The notes below the pieces were generated by a model. The model worked only from the letters and a program-made list of their open reading frames with translations. It made no database searches and was not told where the DNA came from. Of a stretch of 64,000 nt of DNA, positions 1 through 9,763 are shown piece by piece. Position numbers and translations under genes: made by a program. The stretch's first letter is position 1. The number at the start of each line of letters is the position of its first letter. This stretch comes from Parascedosporium putredinis (lineage: Eukaryota > Ascomycota > Sordariomycetes > Microascales > Microascaceae). The stretch is taken from contig CASHTG010000001.1 of the NCBI GenBank assembly GCA_949357655.1, forward strand, positions 4,960,001 through 5,024,000, read 5' to 3'.

Positions 1-2658
1 CTCGATTCCATCGTGGAGAGGGTTCGCGTCGAGGTTGAAACGGTCACAGATTGGGTTGAACGTGTCTTCGTAATCGCGAATCCTCCCGTAGAGCAACCCA
101 CAAGCGGGGAGGAGCCGCTGCCAAGCTCGACAGACGCCGAGTCCTTGGGCTCAGCAACGTCTTCCGAGCTAACCGAAACGGAGACTTCTTCACAGACACA
201 ATCACAAGACTCGCAATCAACGGATTCGGGGATTTAGAGCCAACAGACTCCGAAAGCCCCTCGTCAACAGACTTGGAGAATCCCCAGCCCACAACCTCCT
301 CAATCACTGTCACGACCGAGTTGGAGACGAACGGAACTGAGGCCCCTCAGCCAACAGAGCCCGAAGAATCGGAGACAACGGATTCTGGGGTCCTTACAAC
401 AACCGAAACTGAAGGTCCGCAGTCAACAGATCTGATCACTCCCCGCCCTCGACTACCAATGGTCCTCGACCAACACCTTCAGAAGAGCCTCCTCCGCCCA
501 AGTCGGAGGAGCCGCCCACCGATGATGAAGAGGTCCCTCCAACGGACGACGAGGACCCGAAACCGACCCAAGTCACCGATGCACCAATCGTCATAACGGC
601 AATTCCTACTAATGCCAAGTTGGTCACATTGTCAGAGACTACGAGAACGGATCCCGAGTACATCACAACGACCAAAGAAGGCAGCGACGAAGAGACCATT
701 GTGCCGGGTGCGTAGATGCTTCCCTTTCTGCTTTTCCCCCATCATAAATACACGCTTCCCAATGCAAGCTTTTGAACATGGCACTAACACAAGGTTCGGA
801 AACCCAACTGCAGTTATCATACCCTTCAACGGCCCTCCCATTGTCTGCTTTGACTGCTTCACGTCCTTCCCTCCTAACGTCAAGATTGACGTGCCCGAGT
901 TTTGCGTCGAGTTGTTTGGCCTCAAGATTGGGAAGTGCCCCGAGAAGGAGAAACAAGTCGACGAGAAGAAAGATGACGACGAAAAGGAAAAGGACGACGA
1001 TGAGGAAGAGGAGCCCGAGTGCACACAAACCATGACGGCAACATATATTAGCGTGTTCTGCACCGTAACTACAAGTGAGTGATGGCAAGACCACACCCTC
1101 GGAAACCCAACCAGCCACGTACGCTTTGCTAACAAGAGTCTTTCTATCAGCCGTCAACCACGATAAACGCCGTCAAGAACCCAGCCAGGACTGCACGTCC
1201 CTTTCCTGGACAACAATCACGGACTGCAGCGTCACCAATTCCATCACAACCACCACCACCACCGCCACCCTCGACGTGACCCTCCCTACGCACCCCCTCT
1301 GCGCACCCGACACATGCGGCGCCGGCGCATGCCCCGCCGCCTCTCGCGCGAAGCGAGCCTACGTGGACGCCGCCCTCGAGTTCCTCTCCAAGCGCGGCGA
1401 ACCCTCCCAGGGCGAACCCGTCGGGCCGGAAGACTACGGCGACGACGTTTCCAAGTTCGTCGCCGGCGAGGTCATGGAAGCCTCCCTCAAGGCGGACGGC
1501 ATCGCCGAGGACGGCGGCAAGCTCGTCAAGTTCCCCACACCGGAGCTCGGGGACATCACCACGTCCAACTACGTCGTGTTCGGGGACAAGGTAGAGTCCA
1601 TCGCGCTAGCCGGCCTGTACGGCTGCACCTCGGTCGTGCTCGTCTCGACCAAGGGCGCGTTCGTCAGCCACATCTGGGAGCCGCACTTCAACCCCGACAG
1701 CACGACGTTTGAGGAGCGGGCCTTCCTCGGTCTCTTTTTAGGCCGCGGCGACGAGTTCCACCCTTACGGCCTGAATGAGTTGCATAACTGGGCCGAGGGG
1801 CGCCCGAGGGCCTCATCTTTGGCGACGATCGCGATGCCAACGAGGCCATTGATCTGCACGCCTTCATCGTCACCCCGCGCCCTCGCGCCAACCTGTACCA
1901 GACCAACGAGCTGGGAGAGATGCTGTACGGGCTCGACGGAGCGCCCGTCCCCGTCCCGGACGAGGTGCGGATGGACGAGAACCTAAACGCCGGGCTGTGG
2001 ATGTACACGGAGAGGGTCATCACCATTCTCGACATACTCAGCTCCAAGTTCCCCAACCTCGGCTCCACGGAAGTGGTAGATTACGCGCCTCTCACGCTCC
2101 CCAACGCGTGGTTCGAGAAGTCAAGGACCCTGGAGACCGAAATCGAGCTCGCCCTCCTCTTCAACGACGTAGCCGGGTTCGAGGCCAAGACTAGAGAGCA
2201 ACAGGAGCACCGGGCGCTGGTTCCCGAGATTCTCGGCGACAAGGACTTTGGGACCCCGCGCGGCAAGGCCCTCCTCCAATACCGGCCCGCGCACGACTGC
2301 AGCGACAAGGCGGGCTGGAAGCTCTGGGTCGAAGGGAGGGGGACGCAGGGCCGCGAAGCGCAGTGGTCTCCGCTCTCAGACCAGGTTTTTCAGGCCCCCG
2401 GCGTGCAACGCAGACAAGAATCCTGCCCTCTGGCCCCCGGCGGCGGCGAAGAGTCAGGCGGCCCTCAGATCCCCGGTGGTGGGGGAGTCGGGCGGCCCTC
2501 AGATTCCGCCTGGTTCGGAGGACCCTGATGCGGACCCGGAAGAGCCCTCGGACTCTGTGTGCGACAAGGAGAATGCGTGCGCCGAGCTCGCGTGTAGGGG
2601 CAGTCAGAAGGCAGTTTGCAAGGATAGCAAGTGCTCTTGCGAGGACGTTGAACCGGAA

Positions 2659-2725
<67 letters not shown>

Positions 2726-2829
2726 CAGAACCCAAGCCAACGCCTCCGCCCCTTGTTGTATGTGACGACGAGGTCATTCGGGTTGGGGAAGGTTGTGCCG
2801 GTATTCCGGATGTAGTGCGCCCATCGTGA
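1..2829 (+). CDS. Large secreted/cell-wall-type protein of unknown function, 3' part (5' end outside window)
   Basis: The reading continues in from the left edge as a Ser/Thr/Pro/Glu-rich linker (to about 710). After an intron (about 714-792) comes a cysteine-containing segment (GPPIVCFDCF) and an acidic Lys/Asp/Glu stretch. A second intron (about 1076-1150) precedes a folded region (about 1150-2330) and a C-terminal Cys-rich knot (about 2555-2645). The protein ends in a Glu-Pro repeat and a stop at 2827-2829. I do not recognise a catalytic domain. Similar Cys and Glu-Pro layouts occur in large fungal extracellular proteins, including some chitinase-like ones, but that is inference. The frame breaks at G run 228-231, C run 441-444, G run 1797-1800 (each one base short) and near 2336-2338 (one base long). 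Coding signal continues after every break, so sequencing error is more likely than decay. Confidence 0.6.
2659..2730 (+). repeat. CCAGAG hexanucleotide repeat coding for (Glu-Pro)n
   Basis: Eleven perfect tandem CCAGAG copies are followed by one CCAGAA, inside the last coding segment of the preceding gene. They encode an alternating Glu-Pro rod next to the C-terminus. Such tracts change length easily by slippage. Confidence 0.95.
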
Positions 2830-4534
2830 AGGATCGATGCGTGACATTGGCTAAGCGGTTATCGCACGGCGCGTTTGCTGATGCACGGAGTTAGTGGAAA
2901 TAATGTTTTTATGTCCTGCGGACCAGGAAATTAGACTGTATCAAGAATTCAATGTTATTATAGACGCCATTTGAGGATTTCTAATAATCAGCACTAATCT
3001 TCTCCCACCAACTAGAGATTGCACGGTTGGATTCACTACATGCAGCATCGAGTGTAGATCCACATAAGCAATCGATCCTATCCCCGACACTCCCAGGATC
3101 TGCTGCCCAACCGTTTTCATCAAGCAATGGCAGTAAATGATAGATGTCTACCCGTGGGTTTACCAATCCGACCCTGTCACCTCTTCCGCATGGACAGAAT
3201 CCAAAAGAACCCTGCTGACCAAGGACCGCGATCTTTCCAACCGGGTCTGGGTGAGGTAAACCAAGGGGAGAGACTAGCAAAGAGGAAAAGAATCGATTAC
3301 TCAAGCAATGTTGTGGTGCAGGATCGTCGGCGATAATTTTCAGCGTGAGCTTCGACTTGCAAGATCCCAGGAACGTGGAATTTGGGTTAGCGGCTTTTGG
3401 GGGTCTTTTTGAATGTTTGGGAAGTGTGGAGTAAATAGAGCAAAGCCGGACCAGAGCGTCCGCCGGCCGCGCGTTTGCACGGCGTTTGGGGGAAGAAGAG
3501 CGAGGGCCCAAGGACGCGGAACGCGGGGAGACGGCCTCTATTTCGAAGAGTTTTGCGCCAGTGTTTTGGCACTAGAAAGCGCCAAGCTTAGAAATCAGGG
3601 GACATGGTGCCAATCGCCGATAAAAAACGCAGGCAAAGGAGAATTGCGCTGACCACCATCGTCCGACCCTGGTCACCTCCACCCATGGGTCGAATTGGTC
3701 CCTTGTGCCGTTTCACTGGGGCGAGCCGTGGGGATCGGCTGTGCCGGGGCTCCGCCACTTGATCCTGCCACAGCCAACATTCAAGCCAGCAGACAGCGTG
3801 CGCGCAAGCACGTTGCAACGGGGGTCTTTGGAAATTTCCAAGGAGCCCGCCTCCCGGTAGAATCGAATCCTTCCAGATCAATTTGATCCTGCAGCGTCAT
3901 AAGCGCGTTTGATGTGGGTTTTGTGCACGTCGTCTGCTTGGTGCGAGAAATACGTTTTTTCTTTTTGCTGTTCTCCCTATTTTTCTTTTTGTGCTAAGCT
4001 TCTTATTGCGATCCCATTGCAACCGTGTCTACGTAGCGTAGCTCGGGCCACATAGTACCACGCAAGAGGCAGACTGCATGGGTCTGCCGCGCGCGCGGGT
4101 CAAGGCTTGGGAGGGGCTTGCACGATCAAGGTGACGACGATCTTTGAGGCAGGAAGGTTCGCCTTGAGCGGGACATCGTAGGATTATAGTCGTCTCGAGA
4201 GTCGCGTCGCCGCGTATGCCTGTCTGCTGTGCCACTGCTAGACGCCTCCAAAAAGAAGATTGAGAGAATGAATGGAACTTTTTGGTCGCTAGCGGTTCCT
4301 GATAGGGAAACATGCACAGGCCCTGGGTCCAATGGTTCAGTCTCATGAGGATAGTCTTATAGATCTACGTCGATATATGCATGCACATATATACATATAT
4401 ATATCAACCGCGTCCTCGGGAAGCCATACTCACTTCTTTATTCTCCTTTCCCATCTCCTTCATCACGCACTCTCTTTCCGTCATCTTCACTAACGATATC
4501 TTTTATTCATCTCATCTCTTGCTTGACGCTTATC
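2830..4534. other. Intergenic stretch with no supported gene
   Basis: No open frame here has both an ATG and a recognisable motif. A minus-strand open frame at 2984-3511 is long but lacks an ATG start and resembles nothing I know. The right end (4380-4500) has an alternating AT stretch (about 4385-4402) and a pyrimidine-rich tract, typical of a fungal promoter for the carboxypeptidase gene that starts at 4535. Confidence 0.6.
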
Positions 4535-6963
4535 ATGGCGGCTCGACTTGCAACCCTCGGGCTCCTCGCCGGGATTGGAGCGGCGAGCTTCATTCCCGAG
4601 CCCCAGGGCGTAACCAAGGTGCTTTCGGAAAAGTATCCCGGAGCCTCTATCGAGTATAAAAGGGTACGTCCAACAACGAGGGGAAAAACAGAAACCAAGT
4701 CAAGGCGTGCCTGTGCAAAAAAACTGATAACCAACAATGAAATAACAGACTGAGCTGTGTGAGACGACACCCGGTGTGAAGTCGTACAGCGGTTATGTCA
4801 AGCTCCCCCAAGGTTCTGTCCGACATCCAGGCCGGAGGCCAGACTTTTGACGCCAACATGTTCTTCTGGTACTTTGGTAAGTCTCCTACTCGAAAACGGC
4901 CCCTCCCCCATTTCCCGACCAAGCTTTGGACCAGGACGGCACGGAGATACTAACCGCGGAGCAGAGGCCAGGAACAACCCCGAGACCGCCCCGACGTCCA
5001 TCTACGTCGCCGGCGGGCCGGGCACGTCGTCCTTTGACAACGCCAACAACTTCCCCTGCTTCATCAACGAGGATGTCAACAGCACCACCCTCAACGAGTT
5101 CTCGTGGAACACCAACGTCAACATGCTGTACATTGACCAGCCCGTCGGCGTCGGTTTCTCGTACACCAGCCTCACCGAGGGCACGTATGACTACCTCACC
5201 GAAACGTTTACTCCCCTTGCCGAGGGAGAGGCCGTCCCCGAGACCAACGTGACGTTTGTCCGCGCGACCAAGAGCAATCCCGAATACGCCCCCTTGGTGA
5301 ACACCACCACGACCGCGGCCAAGTACATGTGGAAGTTTGCTCAAGTCTGGTTCCAAGAGTGAGTAGATTTCCTCCCCTTTCCCGTCTACGTGATACTGAC
5401 AGTTCTTTTAGGTTCCCCGAGCACCAAACCTCGAGCGAGGAGATTAGTCTCTGGGGTACTTCGGTACGTGCACAGCGAGCCAGAAGATACTGGCGCTAGA
5501 CAAGTTGAGCCGTTATGCTAACTAAAAGTCACTAGTACGCCGGTTTCTGGGGCCCCGGCTTCTTCTCCTACTTCCTCGATCAAAACGCCGCCATCGAGAG
5601 CGGTTCCATCGCCGACAAGAACGACAAGGCCCTCGCCCTCTCCACCCTCGGCCTCGGCAACTCGTGCCTCGACTCCCTCATCCAGGGCCCCAGCTTCCCC
5701 GAATTCGCCATGAACAACACCTTTGGCTTCAAGAGCTACTCCGAGGAGACCTACGCCATGGCCGTGGCCAACATCACCGCCCCCGAAGTGGGCTGCAACG
5801 ACCTCATCGCCGCCTGCAGGAAGGCTGCCGACGCCGAGGACCCCGAGAGCAAGGGGAACAACGATTCGGTCAACGAGATTTGCGCCACGGCGAGCCAGGT
5901 GTGCTTTGGTGTCGTGCAGGGAGCCTTCACTGCGCTGTCTGGCGTAAGTAGTAGTACCCCCTCCTAGCCCATTCAACTTGGCGGTTGCTTTGTGGACGAG
6001 GCCCTCCCCGTCAAAGGGCTCTTCGGAAGAATGTATACTAAACTCTCTATAGCGGAGCCCCTTTGATATTTCCCTCGTCAACCCCGCCGTCTATCCTCCC
6101 GAGCAGTCCTTCATGTTCCTGAACCAGCGCTGGGTCCAGGAAGCCCTCGGCGTTCCCCTCAACTTCAGCATCAGCAACGACATCATTACTAGCACCTTCT
6201 TCGGCATAACAGGTGACCCCATGCGTCGCAGCGTCGCTTCCATCGAGCACCTCCTTGACAACGGTGTCAGCGTTGCTCTGTACTACGGTGACTTGGACTA
6301 CCGATGCAGCTGTGAGTCTTTTGCTTCCCTAGGCTCCTGCCCTAAAAGGTGTTTTAATCGCTAGATGACGGGACTAATATCATGATCCTAGGGTTCGCTG
6401 GCGAGGACCTCTCCCTGGCGATGGACTACCCCGGCGCCGCTGCCTTCCGCAAGGCCGGCTACACACCCATCCAGACCAACGACACCTACAGCGGTGGCTT
6501 CGTTCGCCAGCACGGCAACGTCTCCTTTGCCCGCGTCTTCGACGCCGGCCACGCCGCCGCCTTCTACCAGCCCGAGACCGGCTACCGCATCTTTGACCGC
6601 GCCATGTCCGGTAAGGACATCGCCTCCGGCAAGACCGATGCCGACAGCGACTACAGCTCCGAAGGCCCCATGTCCGTCCGCGACGTCACCTCCGAGCTCC
6701 CCGCCTCGCGCCCCATCGTATGCTACACCTTTGATATCGGCATCACCTGCGCCGAGAACCAGATCCAGGCCTTGGTGGACGGATCCGCCGTCATCAAGGA
6801 CTACGTCGTTGTTGAGCCCACCGCCGATGCGTCGGCAGGACAAGGCGGCGCTGGTGGTAGCGGCACGGGTGGAGGTTCGGATACTGGTGCCGCCAGCCGG
6901 AACAGCCAGGGCTGGTATTCCCTTGGCCTGGCTGCCGTAGTGGCGCTCAAGTTCCTTCTTTAA
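4535..6963 (+). CDS. GPI-anchored serine carboxypeptidase (peptidase S10, carboxypeptidase S1-like)
   Basis: This is a secreted exopeptidase that would remove C-terminal residues from peptides at the cell surface. An N-terminal signal peptide is followed by the S10 fold. The oxyanion segment is AGGPGTSS; the catalytic Ser lies in GTSYAG, where the codon ends exactly at an intron boundary (5463/5464). The Asp is in YYGDLDYRC and the His in DAGHAAAF. A Gly/Ser linker and a hydrophobic C-terminus ending KFLL indicate a GPI-anchor signal, as in secreted fungal S1 homologs. Six GT-AG introns fit: 4664-4748, 4877-4964, about 5359-5411, 5464-5535, about 5944-6052 and about 6312-6391. One frame break lies in a C run (4805-4809) with one C too many; removing it restores conserved coding. 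The 3' neighbour is convergent. Confidence 0.93.
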
Positions 6964-7105
6964 GTGGGTGGGAGAGACCTACTAGGTTCCCCGGTGTGTG
7001 CGTGTGTGTGTCATATAGCTAGAGAGTCTCTGTCACCAAGACTCACGATTGTAAAGGGATTGCAAAGAACGCAAGTGTATTACAGGGTATTACTATTATA
7101 GTGGA

Positions 7106-7771
7106 TTAATTTAGAAGCCCCCATCCAATTGCCAAGGCACCGTATGCCAACAAGCCCGTCACCAACAACGTAGGACGCGTCGCCGCACCCGCCGAGTCAT
7201 CGTCATCGTCATCCGCAGGCTCAGAGCGCAATCCCTTCTCGTCCGCCCTCTTCTCCAACTCCTCGGCATACGTGTCGAACTCTTCGCAGATGCTCACCGC
7301 GTCGTCCGTGCTATTCCAATCCAGGTTCTTGCACCCGGAGAGCGTCACCTGCTGCACCTGCTTGCCGGGATCGTTGAAAAAGTCGAGAAGCTTCTCAAAG
7401 TAGTCCACCATGGGGACGTCGATGGACTCCGGGATCGCCGTGACCCACGCGCAGTCGGAGAGCGTCTCCGTGGCCGTGCGGGTGTGCGAGCTGTAGTACT
7501 CTTCGGAAAAGGAGAGGGCCTCGGTGGGCACCGCGGGGAGGCCCTCGAGGTAGTCCTCGAAGATGGACTGGCAGAAGGCGAGCGGGCTTCCCGTCGGGGT
7601 GCTCCTGGTCTGCGTCGCCGTCGAGGTAATGTCCTCTAGGCCGTCCGTTGGGGTCCTGGAGCCGGATTCAACGGCGGTGGGGGTTGGTTCGACATTTTGG
7701 CGTCGAAACTTGGCGCCGAACGCGCTGCCGGAGAACAGCAGAACCGCCGTCAGGGAACCGAGCGTCTTCAT
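7106..7771 (-). CDS. Small secreted GPI-anchored protein, function unknown
   Basis: This intact, intronless gene encodes 221 residues. An N-terminal hydrophobic signal peptide (MKTLGSLTAVLLF) ends near Ala-Lys-Phe-Arg-Arg, a possible Kex2-like site. A Thr/Pro-rich linker follows, then a domain of about 110 residues with three spaced cysteines, then an Asp run (DDDDDD) and a hydrophobic tail (LLVTGLLAYGALAIGWGLLN) that looks like a GPI signal. The ATG at 7771 is chosen because the signal peptide begins there; the frame stays open upstream but without signal-peptide character. It is tail-to-tail with the carboxypeptidase, only 142 bases apart. I do not recognise the family; a cell-wall mannoprotein-type role is inference. 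Confidence 0.8.
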   Translation of the reverse strand: MKTLGSLTAVLLFSGSAFGAKFRRQNVEPTPTAVESGSRTPTDGLEDITSTATQTRSTPTGSPLAFCQSIFEDYLEGLPAVPTEALSFSEEYYSSHTRTATETLSDCAWVTAIPESIDVPMVDYFEKLLDFFNDPGKQVQQVTLSGCKNLDWNSTDDAVSICEEFDTYAEELEKRADEKGLRSEPADDDDDDSAGAATRPTLLVTGLLAYGALAIGWGLLN

Positions 7772-8205
7772 TTGTTTTTTTCTAGTTTCTGCGTTTTTAT
7801 CCTCTGCTCGCCAAAGATGAAGGCTGCAATTACTGGCGAGGGCTATGGAGGTACAGGTCTGCCGCGATGGAATCAAGATGCTGGGAAATAAACACGAAAG
7901 GAGTTGGAGAAGATATCGCAAGACCAATACTCGGGCGAGCTATCGGGTCTATTTTAACATTTCATTTTGCCCCAAACTATCCACACGATTTTCGCCTCCC
8001 ATGATGAAGGGTTGCACGGAAGGATGGATTTTGCCTGGAACTTTTGATTGCTGTCGGCCGCTCTTCCCCCAATAGCTTTCCCGTCTTGGATGCCATTGGG
8101 TCGACCACAGTCGTTAAAGTGGATGTGGGGATTTCTTCAGAAGCTATGCGGAATGGGGACGCGGGACCGCGCGAGGGTGCAACATTACACGCTTCGCCGG
8201 TGACT

Positions 8206-8245
8206 AACTCGACTCATTCGACTCACTCGACTTACTCGACTTGAG
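8206..8245 (+). repeat. Short tandem repeat, degenerate CGACTCAnT unit
   Basis: About four imperfect copies of a nine-base unit (variants of CGACTCATT, CGACTCACT and CGACTTACT) sit side by side in intergenic DNA. Confidence 0.7.
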
Positions 8246-8999
8246 TGACTCAGCAGCGTCGATGGCTTCTCTTCTTGAGGACTTGATGGGATCTAGCGAA
8301 GATGACTCGTGAGCCAATTGTAACTATTACCGACCAACCCTCAAGCATCTGGACGTCGAAGGTTATAGCTATGCGTTATGATTGACTAGATAGGCGAGGG
8401 AGGTCGGGATTAGCGTGTCGGTGGATGCCGTTCTCGAGCTGCATGCAGCTAGAGGCTAGCTTTGGAGGGGTCAAGGCCAAGCAGGGCTCAAAGCTCCAGT
8501 TCCTCACCCGCAACAGCGCAAGAGCTTGCGATGACTTGCTCATCCATCATTGCTAATGCACGCGTGATGGTAGTCATCGTCTACTAGACACCCTTCAGCC
8601 CTTTTTCCCAATTCTCGATCGGTGGTCGGTCCCGATCGCATTTCACCAAGACCCCTCACTCATTAGAGGGGGTCAAGGTAGCGCGAAATCGGTAGTGTCC
8701 GTCCACACAAATGCGTAGATAAGGAGGGGAGGAAAGCAATGAGGTATTTGGAACCGACGCGAGCCACCACCCAAGAAGCTTGAGCTAAACAGCTAGCCAG
8801 AACGCGCGCCCTTCACTTGACCCAAGACCAATGATGATAAGCATGCAGGACACTAGTGAATGGCTTCGCCCGGTTGGCTTCGGGCTAAAGGCACGTGACT
8901 GCCCTCCGCTTGACTGGTCTTTGGGCCTTGACGTCGGACAGACTCCATGCGCTTCATTTATCTCGAGTGCAAGCCTAGCGGTCTTTGCTAGATCGAATC

Positions 9000-9007
9000 T
9001 ATAAAAG
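9000..9007 (+). promoter_or_regulatory. TATA box of the GNAT gene at 9130
   Basis: TATAAAAG lies 123 bases before the ATG at 9130, a normal spacing for a fungal TATA-type promoter with a short leader. Confidence 0.6.
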
Positions 9008-9129
9008 GGCCGGTTTTCCTCTCTTCCTCTTAGCAAAACAGGTGCAACTGCGTTAATCCATAGAGCCTACTCAACACGGCCCCTTAGATTCCCTCCGAGT
9101 AACTACCCTCGACTATCAACTCCAACAAT

Positions 9130-9763
9130 ATGGCGTCCCCGGAGTATCAAATCGTTGAGCTGACCGCAGCCGACTTCGATGAATGGTCCGCAGTTTTCCA
9201 CGCTTACATTGAGTTTTACAAGAGCACCCTCGAGGAAGAGCAGTACCGCAGGACTTTCGATCGTATCATCGAGAAACGTGAAGGCCTGCAGTGCTTCGTC
9301 GTTAAGGAGGTAAACGGCGAGTCATCGAGGATTGCGGGGCTCGCCCACTTCTATCCTCAGCAGACGACATGGGGTGAAAAGAAGATTTTATTCCTGAATG
9401 GCAAGTCCTCATACATCCCCATTCCTAGCCCCTCGTCCAGTCCAATGCAACTAGCTTTTGCCCCTCACCATCACGACGTCTTTGTTATACCCCACATCTC
9501 CTTCCCTGTAGCCCCTTTTACGCGTGCATTTTGTCGTTGAAGCGTGCCTAATCCGTGACCCTGTCACCAGATCTTTTGTAGAATCTGCTCTCCGAGGCAA
9601 GGGGCTGGGAAGGCGACTGATAGAGGCGGTTACCGACGTGGCCAAGAAGGATGGCCGTAGCTGCGTGCAGTGGTTGACCCAGCACGAGAATCACACGGCC
9701 CAAAGGCTTTACAACAAGGTTGCGGAAAGCGCGTTCAAGGAATATCGGATAAAGTTGGAGTAG
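9130..9763 (+). CDS. GNAT-family N-acetyltransferase (two exons, GC-AG intron)
   Basis: The gene is predicted to move an acetyl group from acetyl-CoA to an amine; the substrate is unknown. Exon 1 (9130-9400) carries the N-terminal beta-alpha part. Exon 2 carries the acetyl-CoA motif RGKGLGRRLIEAV and the closing segment (ENHTAQRLYNK). The intron 9401-9570 begins GCAAGT and ends CACCAG, so it is a GC-AG intron. That choice joins FLN to DLF(V), the usual GNAT strand 4 wording. Just after the junction the T run 9574-9577 is one base short and the frame breaks. Restoring one T continues the domain to the stop at 9763. The protein would be about 155 residues, a normal size for a minimal GNAT. Confidence 0.85.

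Larger units (their letters stand above)
7772..9129. other. Intergenic; no gene seen, promoter of the GNAT gene at right end
   Basis: There is no supported coding region. A short degenerate tandem repeat of a CGACTCAnT unit lies at about 8206-8245. The right end holds the promoter and leader of the next gene. Confidence 0.6.

Noticed and set aside
2191..2847. Minus-strand frame with (Trp-Leu)n over the hexanucleotide repeat
   Set aside because: It is a shadow of the Glu-Pro coding repeat on the plus strand.
2984..3511. Long minus-strand open frame upstream of the carboxypeptidase gene
   Set aside because: It lacks an ATG start, signal peptide or recognisable motif, and its composition does not differ from the surrounding intergenic DNA.
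4535..6963. Carboxypeptidase as a pseudogene
   Set aside because: The only break is one extra C in a C run. All three catalytic residues, six introns and the GPI tail are intact, so sequencing error is more likely.
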